This document shows positions 20,883 to 35,378 of a DNA stretch of 64,000 nucleotides, one piece after another (positions within the stretch are counted from its first letter, which is position 1; each line of letters starts with the position of its first letter). Below the pieces are notes generated by a model. That model made no database searches and had not been told where the DNA came from. It worked only from the letters and a program-made list of their open reading frames with translations. Location: NCBI GenBank assembly GCA_032209605.1, contig JASFXZ010000079.1, positions 675,779 through 739,778 of the forward strand, given 5' to 3'. Source of the stretch: Mactromeris polynyma (lineage: Eukaryota; Mollusca; Bivalvia; Venerida; Mactridae). The position numbers and the translations under genes were made by a program.

Positions 20883-23800
20883 ATTGTTTGAGTTAAATAG
20901 CGAAATCACTTGATTTGATATTGTTGGGACCAGATACTATTGTTTCAGATATATTGGATAGGCCTCTTAATTAGTTTTTGACAATGCTGGTTATCAATTA
21001 GCATGTTAAAATAACCCACCATACTGCAAAAGAAGTTTCTATGCATAAGTTGTGTCATAATTTAAAAACGTTACACTGATCTGCAACTTTCTATTGTTCT
21101 CATTTGTTTAGCCTGTATCATTATTGTTAAGAGGTCTTTTAGTTCTAGAGTGAATTATGCATTATCGGTGTCTAAACATTGTCAGAGAAAGTATTAACCA
21201 ATGCTGTTATACTTGAAGTATACCATGTGCATAGTTGTAAACCTTGACACTTGGAAAGTCAAAGATAACCATAGACAAGCAGTTGGCTGTGAAATTATGC
21301 TTATAGAGGTCAACAGGCTATATAACCTGCTTGTACATAATCAAAATCAACAGGAGATGTACCCAGTAGCTTTTTAGCAACCATGTGAAATAGTATCTGG
21401 GGGGAACATTTGAGTTTGACCAGTATAAAATTCTTATATTATCTAGCAATTATAAGCTACATATTTCTTATGTTCTGGGTCCTTGTTTTTCCTATCTTTA
21501 TTGTGACTAAACTTCATTTTGGCGTAATTTATTATTGGAAGCTTAAAATTTGAACAAATATTGTGAAGAATTTCCTGTCCATATTTCCATTTATTGGCTT
21601 GCAAGATAAAATGAATATTGAAGCTGTTACTTTATGAAACTGCTGTACTGTAAATAAGTGTAGGCATGTGTACTCTCCAAAATCCAGGTATTTAACCATA
21701 GTGATGAAGGTTTTTGATAGAAAACATTTAATCTCTGATTGATAATATCAGAATAATAACATCCTTTAATTGTTTCTAAAGGTATTTATTTTGCATGATG
21801 CAGTTTTCATAGATATGCAACATTATAGCATTTTAAATTCTATGAAATTCTGAACCATGGGCTGTCAATAAAAGCCAGTAAAATTACCCAGTATCTTTTC
21901 TTGTATGAATGATCATAATTAAGGGAGTACCCCGAGACTCTTGTCTGATTTTAATGATTTTCCTGCTAGTTCAAGAATGAGTGACTGTGACACTGTAATA
22001 GTTTAATTTAGAATGTCTGTTGGTGGTCAAATTTTAACACTACTATTGGATTGATTATAACCTAATAAAACAAAATTGGCTGGTCAGGTGTCCAAAAGGT
22101 GAATGTTAACTTCAGCATCTTTAGACTGATGAAAAATATAACTATTTAACAAGTTGAATGTCGTACACATAAATATAACTATTTAAGTTAACAAGTTGAA
22201 TGTCATACACTGGAAGTTTCCTACTACATGCATTCCACCATGTATCTCGGACAAGTAAATACAATGTACTACATGAACCTACTGAAATTCTGAATACATG
22301 GAATATTTGTATCCCAAATAAGTGAAATTTGTGTAAAATGTGTCTATTTTAATCCTTGTTGTAAAAGCACTGCATTGCTTGATAGGTCTGTTTTGAGAAC
22401 TCATGTGTATTGAAGAAACTATTATATTGTAAGTAAGGCCAACCCTAGGAATATATTTGTTTCCCTGTCCTGAGTGACCAATATTAGTGAAGGTTTGGTA
22501 GTGGGGTGAATGTATTTTTATGAATTCATTTTTTGTGTTGATACAATTTTAAGAAAAATAAATTTATGATACAGTGCAAGATTTAAAGTCAGTCCGAGTC
22601 ATCCGAGGATACTATATCAACACTTTGATTTAGTGTCTTTATAAACTGAAGTGAAATATTTTTTTAGAATCAGAAACTCAATTTTTAGCAAATATTTTAT
22701 ATTGCTTTAAATAATTTTTGTTGGGACAATTTTTGTTGGTAGGTACTGAGAGGGGAAATACATGTTTTAGGCCAAATTAACAGATTAAGTGCACTTTTGA
22801 TAACTTACAAGCACAGATCCAGCAATTTTCTTCTGAGGTGCCCAGGTCCTCCTGATACAGATAGGGGAGTATATATAAGTCACGAGATTGAGATGAAATT
22901 GTTAACATGCCAATTCTGGATAAAAACAAAGAGGCCCCTGAATTTGGGACTTTTGGAAAAATTCAAATTGTATTTTTTTTAAACAGATAATTGTCTCGTT
23001 CCATATGATCATTTACATTAATTTATGACAAATCAGTGAGGCAAGAGTTTTGGATCCCCTCTGGAGTCTGGATCTAGGGAAGGCAATTTAGAATCTTAAA
23101 TAGGAAAATGTGCATTAGCCTGTCTTATAATGTATTAGGCCTATATTACTTGCGTTGCTTTTTGCTATGAAACTAATATAAATAATTTTTAAGCATAATG
23201 CGCTAATTTCGGTGAAAATGTCTAAATAGCGTGAAAGAGACTTGATGACGTCTTCCTCATTTTGGACATTGTCATGTTCATATGACGTTGCGATCAAATT
23301 GAAAATAGCGATATATATGCCTTAGAAATTGCATTAGAAATAGCCTGACAATGGTAGTATTCCAAATATGGTGGTAATGTGATACAGCTACAGGTCAGAC
23401 ATTGATTTGCAAGTCAGCATTTGATGTTTGTATTGTCTTGATTTTGTTGCAGTATGTCTGTTAAAAAAGTCATATAATAAACCTCCTCTGTGTACAGGAT
23501 TTTAAAGATAATTTTTTTTCCAAAATTTCAGGGGTGTCCTGAGCCCCGGTCTCCCATCTGGATCCGCACATGACATACAAAATGGACCATTCCTGCTATA
23601 TATGTATAATATATTGAGCAGGTATTTCCCTGACGCAGACATTTTGAGTCCCCAACTCCCTTTTCCTTCTATGGACTCCCATTTCCCTAATACTGTGCAC
23701 CCCTTGAACCCCTAAAATAAGCTTTTGTAAAGTTTGAACTGGTAACTGGATCCCTACAAATTTACCAAGGACCCCCAATTTGTCAAACACGAGGGTTAAT

Positions 23801-25264
23801 ATGGTTTGAAGTGTAAATGGTGGCAGAGAATCCTGATAAGGGTGCGGCTCTTTTGGATTTGAATTAGGATGAAAGAAAATTAATTAAAACACTAGAAAAA
23901 AGATTTTCTGCAAAAATGGCTTTTGTCTACCATGGCGGAAAAAATGCAATAAATGAAATAATATAAAATAAAATATAGCAAGAAGTGTTATGACTTACAA
24001 ACATTTTCAAGAAAGATGTAGGTAGTATAAATTAATGAAGTCTGCTTTTTATGTAATGAAAGCAGTTCAAAATCGGTTAGATAATTATCCAATATCAAAT
24101 GATATTACACCAGTTATACATGCAAGAAACAAGTCAAACAAGTGTAGCAGACATGATCTATTTATTGTACCATATTTTCCTTCAGTATTAGGCCAATATT
24201 TTTATGGCCTTGCCTCGTAGTGTATCCTTTCACCATATACACACATTAAATCATGCTTTCCATTCACTTTGATGGTCATTTTATTTAAGTAATCAGAATT
24301 GTAACTCAATTTAGGTGCATGAAATTTCATGTTCTCTGTATATCAGTATTTCCATGAAGTTTCACAGTATTTGGTATATTTCATTAAACATGACTGAAAT
24401 TGAGTATTGGCGGGAAGTTTTACTATATATAAGACATAGGGTCTAGCCAATTTTTGCATTCGTCTCCAGACACTCAAGGTAGGGTTTACCTATTTGTTAT
24501 TTGACTTGCTTCTTTAATCTCATTTTCTTGATTTAAGCTTTAATAATTGAATTTTTATCTAAATAAGTGCTTGGTTACATGTTGAGAACCATTTGGCAAT
24601 GTAAAGGCAATGTAAAATTACTTCTATTTATTTGACTTGGATTTTATTACTAATGTTTTGTAAACTCATTGGTGGTCATCTGTTAATGGTGTCGTATGAA
24701 TTAATTGTGTATAACGGGTCTCAAATAGTTATTTGATTATTGCTAATATCTAAAAAATTGTCAGAGTTTAGACAATTGGATGAGCATACAAGATCAAAAC
24801 TACAACATAATCTTGGTTGATACAGCTTCTGTTACACAGGAGTGCTTGTCATTGTGGAACTCTGTAAATATCTCTATTGTGATCATCACCATGGTGATTG
24901 TGTAGGTTACCCTGAAAGATTTGTTGTAGATGCATTGTATTTCTTGAAAAATCTTAATTCTGAGCTTGTCAGACCTGCTGTTGTGTTTTTGCCCAGTGGA
25001 AGTTGTAAATAATTTATTTGGCCTCACAATTATTTATTTCTGCTGAATTTGTATTGGTGAAATTTACTGGATATAGGCATGTTTTGATAATTCAGTGGTA
25101 TTTACAATTATATGTTGTGATTTTTGCAATGACTTCACTAGCATTCATTGCATTGAACTTGATTGTTTTGGTTGTTTTGATAGTTGAAACCTGTGTATTG
25201 AATTTAATTATCCTCAACACCTGGGAATCTCATGGGCGAGTATTCACTATTTTATAAATGACTA
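20883..25264. other. 4.4 kb of gene-free AT-rich DNA
   Basis: Only short chance ORFs. A small imperfect tandem duplication (AAATATAACTATTTAA...CAAGTTGAATGTC) lies at 22134-22210. Nothing else supported. Confidence 0.35.
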
Positions 25265-25410
25265 CAGTAAAATGTCAATAGGACCCTTGAAAACTGGTCT
25301 TCTTTGTGTGGTGGTCTTAATATTGAGGATGAATAGAGAGCCAAACAGTGAAAATGGATTTGAAATTGTATTCTTAATTTTCAGGTGGTCCTTATCAGAG
25401 GTTTTTACTG
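25265..25410 (+). mobile_element. MITE family B, complete short copy
   Basis: 146 bp between TA dinucleotides (25263-25264, 25411-25412). Starts CAGTAAAATGTCAATA and ends with the inverted TCAGAGGTTTTTACTG. The interior GGACCCTTGAAAACTGGTC and AAACAGTGAAAATGGA is shared with the other family B copies. Confidence 0.8.
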
Positions 25411-25455
25411 TATTATGTAATATAATTTTGAGCTTAAACTTGGATCTATAGTGAA

Positions 25456-25472
25456 TGTGTGTGTGTGTGTGT
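25456..25472 (+). repeat. (TG)n microsatellite
   Basis: Uninterrupted TG run of 17 bases. Confidence 0.9.
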
Positions 25473-25820
25473 CTATATCTAAATTATAACAGGATCAATT
25501 GTTTATTCACACCTATCTTAAGACAGGTAGCCCAATCAGATTAAGGTTTTTAAAACTGTTACAGGTGTGTATTGTGTGATATGATACTGGCTTATTCATT
25601 GGTCAACAGATTTGATTTTGTCCTATCAGATTAACTTCTATTTTGGTGGGAAATTCAGTAGTTGGTAGTGACAATCAGGACTTGAACACTAGTGAGATTT
25701 TGTGAGTGTTTTTTTGATATTCTTAATAATTTTATCATGGACAGTGTGTTGGTGAACAGATTGTGAATTTACAGTTAGTGCATTTTTATTTTTCTCTGAA
25801 TTGGCTGCTTTAGAAGTTAT

Positions 25821-25955
25821 TTTATCATTGATTGTCTGATTATGGAGGTCATAGGCAATGTCATATTGAGTTGTTGTATCATAGATTGTATGATGGTGGT
25901 TGGCATAAGCAATGTATTGTAGAGTTGTTATAACATAGAATGTCTGATGGTAATT
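25821..25955 (+). repeat. Imperfect 55-bp tandem repeat, about 2.5 copies
   Basis: TATCATTGATTGTCTGAT, TATCATAGATTGTATGAT and TAACATAGAATGTCTGAT begin successive units at about 25822, 25876 and 25931, each followed by a GG..GGCAT/A..GCAATGT..GAGTTGTT block where complete. Confidence 0.6.
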
Positions 25956-26699
25956 TAGTATACTGATGCAGAAATGACACTGTTGTGTTGTATGTAATCA
26001 CCATTGTGTTTCTAGTATGCATTTAAAAATAGTACTAAGTTATGATTCATATCATATACACCTAACATATTTAAGTTATTGAATGAAATGGCAAGTTGCC
26101 CAACCTGATTTGCAAGTAAAGCCAGTGATCATGTTAACAATTTTCAGCAATTGCTGTTACATAAACTGTCCATCTGACATGGTTACTCCTTTCGATTTTT
26201 CTATAACAAAATACCATTAAAATTTCTAAAGGTTAACAATAATATACTAGAGGGTTCTATGTGAACCTGGAGATAAGTAGTCACTAATATTTACTTGCTA
26301 AAATCAATAATAAAAAGGAAATGTGGAGCCATTTGATACTGTTCGAAGGGTGTATTCACTTTATTTTACTGATCACAATTGATACAATATTAATTACACT
26401 AGCCAATATTTGCGTTTTATGCAGAAATTGTGATATTACCTCAGTTATCCCATTTTACAGCCTAAACATTTGATGATACTCAACATTTTTTTAATGCAGT
26501 CATAACTCTATTATTATTTTGTGTTGTTTACCAATTTGATCAACTTGCACAAAAAATGTTTATTCATTAGATGTCTGGGTATCCTGCTTTATAGTTGTCT
26601 TCCTCTGTTTTTGTCCCCATAACATGTGTATAACTGCAGCTTCTTGTTAGGGTTCTTTTGCAATATAACTTAGTAATAATTACTTCCATGAACGATATT
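25956..26699. other. Gene-free flank of the 14-kb tandem array
   Basis: AT-rich, no recognisable feature. Confidence 0.35.
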
Positions 26700-27056
26700 A
26701 AGATTATTTTAGTTTCTGTTTATTTGGGCTGCAGCAGTTTCCTTACCCTTGAAATCCACCCGACGGAGGAAGTTGGGTTTGATTCAGGGTACCATTGGTA
26801 TTTGATTTGGGTTGTGCTTAGTCGGGATTGTTACATGCCCCTACTAGTGAGCTGGTCAGTGCCTGGTCATATGACCAGGACACTGTTCAACAGAGCAGTT
26901 TACCAACACAGTGTAGGAGCATGTAACAGGCAGTTTTTTTCTCTAATTATGATAATTTTTTCTGATAGTCATACATTTTGAATAGTTTTAACTTATTATA
27001 TCTGCAGTGGTATGTTAACAGCCCTGAACCATTATCTTATGTACGTGGCGTTTCCT

Positions 27057-28517
27057 GTAACAACTTAATCATCCCTCTTTCTGGTCTTATGAATTCCAAT
27101 TGTGAAGTTATTGTTAGATGTACACATAAAATTATGATAGTTAGTCTGAAAATTTGTCATTACCAGTATTCTTGGTCCCTTAGAGTGGAGGCATCAGATG
27201 GATTAAACAGAAATAACGGCTTCGTTCAGATCTTTCATTTTGTGGAAGCTAGGTCCCCTCAACATTTATGGCCGCAAAATCTACACCTGTACTGAGCAAA
27301 GTTGACAACGCAACTTCTGGAAATTACCTTAATTTATCATGTCTGAATAATATGCTGCTTAAATAAGGACTTGCCTCACAATAGCATATCCATGTTTTGT
27401 TTATTAGACAGTGAAGTAATACATTTATTTACCTGTGGGGCAAGAAATATGTCATCTAAATCATCAAATAACGAACGTGTTGTGTTATTAAGTTTGCTCA
27501 GTATGGTTCTGCACGTGGGAAATTGCAGATGAGGTTTAAGTGTGTTCCTTGCCAATGTTTCTGTTACTCTGTATTGTGTGTTCGTTCTACAGTCAACATA
27601 ACTGGATTGATGGATTGGAAGTGTGTGCTGTCACCAAAGTGATCGTCTTCAGTCAACTGAATCATCGACTTCGTATCCTTGCAAATGGTGGTTCTGATGT
27701 TAAGTCTTCATGTGTATGCTTGCAGTCTCCAAAGCAATTGAATTTGGAGTGAATATTTGTTAGTAATTCAGAACTCGTCCGATTTAAAGTGCATTTGCTA
27801 GGGTTCTTTTGTATTCTAATTATCTGAACTTCCAAATGTCTTTTCTCATGGGTGCTTATAGGTATTATGTTAATGTGTTCATTTTGTCTTTTCTCAGTCT
27901 CGTTTCACATGATGGAGAAGATGATGGCGAAAATGTTTCACATGATGGAGAAGATGATGGCGAAAATGTCGGGATGAAACTGAGATAAGTTGTCCTTATT
28001 CTATCATCAAGACTAGTATCCAACCCTTGCCATTCCTTGCTCCAAACCCTTGCCATTCCTTGCTCCCAACCCTTGCCATTCCTTGCCCCCTACTTATTTG
28101 TATTTCTCTAACAGTTTAATTGTAAATGTAAGCTAGTTTCTTCAGTCTTGAAAAGTATTTTTATGCTGTAATCATATCCTGAGTTGTAATAAGTTTTGAC
28201 TATTATTGCCTCTGGTAACGGTCTGATCCACCCGACGGAGGAAGTTGGGTTTGATTCAGGGTACCATTGGTATTTGATTTGGGTTGTGCTTAGTCGGGAT
28301 TGTTACATGCCCTACTAGAGTGAGCTGGTCAGAGCCTGGTCATATGACCAGGACACTGTTCAACAGAGCAGTTTACCAACACAGTGTAGAAGCATGTAAC
28401 GGGCAGTTTTTTCTCTCTCTAATTATGATCAGTTTTTAGTCATACATTTTGAATAGTTAACTTATTATATCTGCAGCGGTATGTTAGCAGCCCTTGCTCC
28501 CAACTCTTGCCATTCCT
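27057..28517 (+). repeat. Array unit U1 (short, 1461 bp)
   Basis: First copy. The sequence upstream of its anchor (26754-27056) is diverged from the inner units and carries GAACCATTATCTTATGTACG, a junction shared only with the last copy U9. Ends with a short junction ATTCCT-GTAAC. Confidence 0.9.
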
Positions 28518-30317
28518 GTAACAGCTTAATCATCCCTCTTTCTGGTCTTATGAATTCCAATTGTGAAGTTATTGTTAGATGTACACATAAAATTATGATA
28601 GTTAGTCTGAAAATTTGTCATTACCAGTATTCTTGGTCCCTTAGAGTGGAGGCATCAGATGGATTAAACAGAAATAACGGCTTCGTTCAGATCTTTCATT
28701 TTGTGGAAGCTAGGTCCCCTCAACATTTATGGCCGCAAAATCTACACCTGTACTGAGCAAAGTTGACAACGCAACTTCTGGAAATTACCTTAATTTATCA
28801 TGTCTGAATAATATGCTGCTTAAATAAGGACTTGCCTCACAATAGCATATCCATGTTTTGTTTATTAGACAGTGAAGTAATACATTTATTTACCTGTGGG
28901 GCAAGAAATATGTCATCTAAATCATCAAATAACGAACGTGTTGTGTTATTAAGTTTGCTCAGTATGGTTCTGCACGTGGGAAATTGCAGATGAGGTTTAA
29001 GTGTGTTCCTTGCCAATGTTTCTGTTACTCTGTATTGTGTGTTCGTTCTACAGTCAACATAACTGGATTGATGGATTGGAAGTGTGTGCTGTCACCAAAG
29101 TGATCGTCTTCAGTCAACTGAATCATCGACTTCGTATCCTTGCAAATGGTGGTTCTGATGTTAAGTCTTCATGTGTATGCTTGCAGTCTCCAAAGCAATT
29201 GAATTTGGAGTGAATATTTGTTAGTAATTCAGAACTCGTCCGATTTAAAGTGCATTTGCTAGGGTTCTTTTGTATTCTAATTATCTGAACTTCCAAATGT
29301 CTTTTCTCATGGGTGCTTATAGGTATTATGTTAATGTGTTCATTTTGTCTTTTCTCAGTCTCGTTTCACATGATGGAGAAGATGATGGCGAAAATGTTTC
29401 ACATGATGGAGAAGATGATGGCGAAAATGTCGGGATGAAACTGAGATAAGTTGTCCTTATTCTATCATCAAGACTAGTATCCAACCCTTGCCATTCCTTG
29501 CTCCAAACCCTTGCCATTCCTTGCTCCCAACCCTTGCCATTCCTTGCCCCCTACTTATTTGTATTTCTCTAACAGTTTAATTGTAAATGTAAGCTAGTTT
29601 CTTCAGTCTTGAAAAGTATTTTTATGCTGTAATCATATCCTGAGTTGTAATAAGTTTTGACTATTATTGCCTCTGGTAACGGTCTGATCCACCCGACGGA
29701 GGAAGTTGGGTTTGATTCAGGGTACCATTGGTATTTGATTTGGGTTGTGCTTAGTCGGGATTGTTACATGCCCTACTAGAGTGAGCTGGTCAGAGCCTGG
29801 TCATATGACCAGGACACTGTTCAACAGAGCAGTTTACCAACACAGTGTAGAAGCATGTAACGGGCAGTTTTTTCTCTCTCTAATTATGATCAGTTTTTAG
29901 TCATACATTTTGAATAGTTAATTTATTATATCTGCAGCGGTATGTTAGCAGCCCTTGCTCCCAACTCTTGCCATTCCTTGCTCCCCACTTATTTAGATTT
30001 CATTACTACGCAATGTGCATATGATTGGCTCCCCACTTATTTAAATTTCCCTACTATGCAATGTGCATAATGGTTGTAGATGGTTATCTGGTGGTGTTTT
30101 TGAAACTTCTTGGCATATGTAAGCCTCTAGGCACACCTAACTAGTTATTATTCCTGATATATACAATCAGTTGTATATATCGGTGCTTTTAACTGGTTGG
30201 GTAGGGGTATGCAGTATGCAATGGAAGTTGAATCACACAGTAATTGCTCCCCTATTCCCATACATCTTTCCTGGGGTATGTGTGGGGAGCCATTGCCGTA
30301 TGTACGTGGCGTTTCCT
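28518..30317 (+). repeat. Array unit U2 (long, 1800 bp)
   Basis: Contains the additional 339-bp segment at 29979-30317. Confidence 0.93.
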
Positions 30318-32117
30318 GTAACAGCTTAATCATCCCTCTTTCTGGTCTTATGAATTCCAATTGTGAAGTTATTGTTAGATGTACACATAAAATTATGATA
30401 GTTAGTCTGAAAATTTGTCATTACCAGTATTCTTGGTCCCTTAGAGTGGAGGCATCAGATGGATTAAACAGAAATAACGGCTTCGTTCAGATCTTTCATT
30501 TTGTGGAAGCTAGGTCCCCTCAACATTTATGGCCGCAAAATCTACACCTGTACTGAGCAAAGTTGACAACGCAACTTCTGGAAATTACCTTAATTTATCA
30601 TGTCTGAATAATATGCTGCTTAAATAAGGACTTGCCTCACAATAGCATATCCATGTTTTGTTTATTAGACAGTGAAGTAATACATTTATTTACCTGTGGG
30701 GCAAGAAATATGTCATCTAAATCATCAAATAACGAACGTGTTGTGTTATTAAGTTTGCTCAGTATGGTTCTGCACGTGGGAAATTGCAGATGAGGTTTAA
30801 GTGTGTTCCTTGCCAATGTTTCTGTTACTCTGTATTGTGTGTTCGTTCTACAGTCAACATAACTGGATTGATGGATTGGAAGTGTGTGCTGTCACCAAAG
30901 TGATCGTCTTCAGTCAACTGAATCATCGACTTCGTATCCTTGCAAATGGTGGTTCTGATGTTAAGTCTTCATGTGTATGCTTGCAGTCTCCAAAGCAATT
31001 GAATTTGGAGTGAATATTTGTTAGTAATTCAGAACTCGTCCGATTTAAAGTGCATTTGCTAGGGTTCTTTTGTATTCTAATTATCTGAACTTCCAAATGT
31101 CTTTTCTCATGGGTGCTTATAGGTATTATGTTAATGTGTTCATTTTGTCTTTTCTCAGTCTCGTTTCACATGATGGAGAAGATGATGGCGAAAATGTTTC
31201 ACATGATGGAGAAGATGATGGCGAAAATGTCGGGATGAAACTGAGATAAGTTGTCCTTATTCTATCATCAAGACTAGTATCCAACCCTTGCCATTCCTTG
31301 CTCCAAACCCTTGCCATTCCTTGCTCCCAACCCTTGCCTTTCCTTGCCCCCTACTTATTTGTATTTCTCTAACAGTTTAATTGTAAATGTAAGCTAGTTT
31401 CTTCAGTCTTGAAAAGTATTTTTATGCTGTAATCATATCCTGAGTTGTAATAAGTTTTGACTATTATTGCCTCTGGTAACGGTCTGATCCACCCGACGGA
31501 GGAAGTTGGGTTTGATTCAGGGTACCATTGGTATTTGATTTGGGTTGTGCTTAGTCGGGATTGTTACATGCCCTACTAGAGTGAGCTGGTCAGAGCCTGG
31601 TCATATGACCAGGACACTGTTCAACAGAGCAGTTTACCAACACAGTGTAGAAGCATGTAACGGGCAGTTTTTTCTCTCTCTAATTATGATCAGTTTTTAG
31701 TCATACATTTTGAATAGTTAATTTATTATATCTGCAGCGGTATGTTAGCAGCCCTTGCTCCCAACTCTTGCCATTCCTTGCTCCCCACTTATTTAGATTT
31801 CATTACTACGCAATGTGCATATGATTGGCTCCCCACTTATTTAAATTTCCCTACTATGCAATGTGCATAATGGTTGTAGATGGTTATCTGGTGGTGTTTT
31901 TGAAACTTCTTGGCATATGTAAGCCTCTAGGCACACCTAACTAGTTATTATTCCTGATATATACAATCAGTTGTATATATCGGTGCTTTTAACTGGTTGG
32001 GTAGGGGTATGCAGTATGCAATGGAAGTTGAATCACACAGTAATTGCTCCCCTATTCCCATACATCTTTCCTGGGGTATGTGTGGGGAGCCATTGCCGTA
32101 TGTACGTGGCGTTTCCT
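30318..32117 (+). repeat. Array unit U3 (long, 1800 bp)
   Basis: 339-bp segment at 31779-32117. Carries CCTTTCC instead of CCATTCC in the third minisatellite unit, as do U4-U6. Confidence 0.93.
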
Positions 32118-33578
32118 GTAACAGCTTAATCATCCCTCTTTCTGGTCTTATGAATTCCAATTGTGAAGTTATTGTTAGATGTACACATAAAATTATGATA
32201 GTTAGTCTGAAAATTTGTCATTACCAGTATTCTTGGTCCCTTAGAGTGGAGGCATCAGATGGATTAAACAGAAATAACGGCTTCGTTCAGATCTTTCATT
32301 TTGTGGAAGCTAGGTCCCCTCAACATTTATGGCCGCAAAATCTACACCTGTACTGAGCAAAGTTGACAACGCAACTTCTGGAAATTACCTTAATTTATCA
32401 TGTCTGAATAATATGCTGCTTAAATAAGGACTTGCCTCACAATAGCATATCCATGTTTTGTTTATTAGACAGTGAAGTAATACATTTATTTACCTGTGGG
32501 GCAAGAAATATGTCATCTAAATCATCAAATAACGAACGTGTTGTGTTATTAAGTTTGCTCAGTATGGTTCTGCACGTGGGAAATTGCAGATGAGGTTTAA
32601 GTGTGTTCCTTGCCAATGTTTCTGTTACTCTGTATTGTGTGTTCGTTCTACAGTCAACATAACTGGATTGATGGATTGGAAGTGTGTGCTGTCACCAAAG
32701 TGATCGTCTTCAGTCAACTGAATCATCGACTTCGTATCCTTGCAAATGGTGGTTCTGATGTTAAGTCTTCATGTGTATGCTTGCAGTCTCCAAAGCAATT
32801 GAATTTGGAGTGAATATTTGTTAGTAATTCAGAACTCGTCCGATTTAAAGTGCATTTGCTAGGGTTCTTTTGTATTCTAATTATCTGAACTTCCAAATGT
32901 CTTTTCTCATGGGTGCTTATAGGTATTATGTTAATGTGTTCATTTTGTCTTTTCTCAGTCTCGTTTCACATGATGGAGAAGATGATGGCGAAAATGTTTC
33001 ACATGATGGAGAAGATGATGGCGAAAATGTCGGGATGAAACTGAGATAAGTTGTCCTTATTCTATCATCAAGACTAGTATCCAACCCTTGCCATTCCTTG
33101 CTCCAAACCCTTGCCATTCCTTGCTCCCAACCCTTGCCTTTCCTTGCCCCCTACTTATTTGTATTTCTCTAACAGTTTAATTGTAAATGTAAGCTAGTTT
33201 CTTCAGTCTTGAAAAGTATTTTTATGCTGTAATCATATCCTGAGTTGTAATAAGTTTTGACTATTATTGCCTCTGGTAACGGTCTGATCCACCCGACGGA
33301 GGAAGTTGGGTTTGATTCAGGGTACCATTGGTATTTGATTTGGGTTGTGCTTAGTCGGGATTGTTACATGCCCTACTAGAGTGAGCTGGTCAGAGCCTGG
33401 TCATATGACCAGGACACTGTTCAACAGAGCAGTTTACCAACACAGTGTAGAAGCATGTAACGGGCAGTTTTTTCTCTCTCTAATTATGATCAGTTTTTAG
33501 TCATACATTTTGAATAGTTAACTTATTATATCTGCAGCGGTATGTTAGCAGCCCTTGCTCCCAACTCTTGCCATTCCT
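32118..33578 (+). repeat. Array unit U4 (short, 1461 bp)
   Basis: No 339-bp segment. Shares GTTAACTTATT before the junction with U1, whereas the other inner units have GTTAATTTATT. Confidence 0.93.
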
Positions 33579-35378
33579 GTAACAGCTTAATCATCCCTCT
33601 TTCTGGTCTTATGAATTCCAATTGTGAAGTTATTGTTAGATGTACACATAAAATTATGATAGTTAGTCTGAAAATTTGTCATTACCAGTATTCTTGGTCC
33701 CTTAGAGTGGAGGCATCAGATGGATTAAACAGAAATAACGGCTTCGTTCAGATCTTTCATTTTGTGGAAGCTAGGTCCCCTCAACATTTATGGCCGCAAA
33801 ATCTACACCTGTACTGAGCAAAGTTGACAACGCAACTTCTGGAAATTACCTTAATTTATCATGTCTGAATAATATGCTGCTTAAATAAGGACTTGCCTCA
33901 CAATAGCATATCCATGTTTTGTTTATTAGACAGTGAAGTAATACATTTATTTACCTGTGGGGCAAGAAATATGTCATCTAAATCATCAAATAACGAACGT
34001 GTTGTGTTATTAAGTTTGCTCAGTATGGTTCTGCACGTGGGAAATTGCAGATGAGGTTTAAGTGTGTTCCTTGCCAATGTTTCTGTTACTCTGTATTGTG
34101 TGTTCGTTCTACAGTCAACATAACTGGATTGATGGATTGGAAGTGTGTGCTGTCACCAAAGTGATCGTCTTCAGTCAACTGAATCATCGACTTCGTATCC
34201 TTGCAAATGGTGGTTCTGATGTTAAGTCTTCATGTGTATGCTTGCAGTCTCCAAAGCAATTGAATTTGGAGTGAATATTTGTTAGTAATTCAGAACTCGT
34301 CCGATTTAAAGTGCATTTGCTAGGGTTCTTTTGTATTCTAATTATCTGAACTTCCAAATGTCTTTTCTCATGGGTGCTTATAGGTATTATGTTAATGTGT
34401 TCATTTTGTCTTTTCTCAGTCTCGTTTCACATGATGGAGAAGATGATGGCGAAAATGTTTCACATGATGGAGAAGATGATGGCGAAAATGTCGGGATGAA
34501 ACTGAGATAAGTTGTCCTTATTCTATCATCAAGACTAGTATCCAACCCTTGCCATTCCTTGCTCCAAACCCTTGCCATTCCTTGCTCCCAACCCTTGCCT
34601 TTCCTTGCCCCCTACTTATTTGTATTTCTCTAACAGTTTAATTGTAAATGTAAGCTAGTTTCTTCAGTCTTGAAAAGTATTTTTATGCTGTAATCATATC
34701 CTGAGTTGTAATAAGTTTTGACTATTATTGCCTCTGGTAACGGTCTGATCCACCCGACGGAGGAAGTTGGGTTTGATTCAGGGTACCATTGGTATTTGAT
34801 TTGGGTTGTGCTTAGTCGGGATTGTTACATGCCCTACTAGAGTGAGCTGGTCAGAGCCTGGTCATATGACCAGGACACTGTTCAACAGAGCAGTTTACCA
34901 ACACAGTGTAGAAGCATGTAACGGGCAGTTTTTTCTCTCTCTAATTATGATCAGTTTTTAGTCATACATTTTGAATAGTTAATTTATTATATCTGCAGCG
35001 GTATGTTAGCAGCCCTTGCTCCCAACTCTTGCCATTCCTTGCTCCCCACTTATTTAGATTTCATTACTACGCAATGTGCATATGATTGGCTCCCCACTTA
35101 TTTAAATTTCCCTACTATGCAATGTGCATAATGGTTGTAGATGGTTATCTGGTGGTGTTTTTGAAACTTCTTGGCATATGTAAGCCTCTAGGCACACCTA
35201 ACTAGTTATTATTCCTGATATATACAATCAGTTGTATATATCGGTGCTTTTAACTGGTTGGGTAGGGGTATGCAGTATGCAATGGAAGTTGAATCACACA
35301 GTAATTGCTCCCCTATTCCCATACATCTTTCCTGGGGTATGTGTGGGGAGCCATTGCCGTATGTACGTGGCGTTTCCT
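33579..35378 (+). repeat. Array unit U5 (long, 1800 bp)
   Basis: 339-bp segment at 35040-35378. Confidence 0.93.

Noticed and set aside
30197..30556. 119-codon frame recurring in long array units
   Set aside because: It starts inside the 339-bp segment, has no domain or compositional sign of coding, and is conserved only because the units are recent copies.
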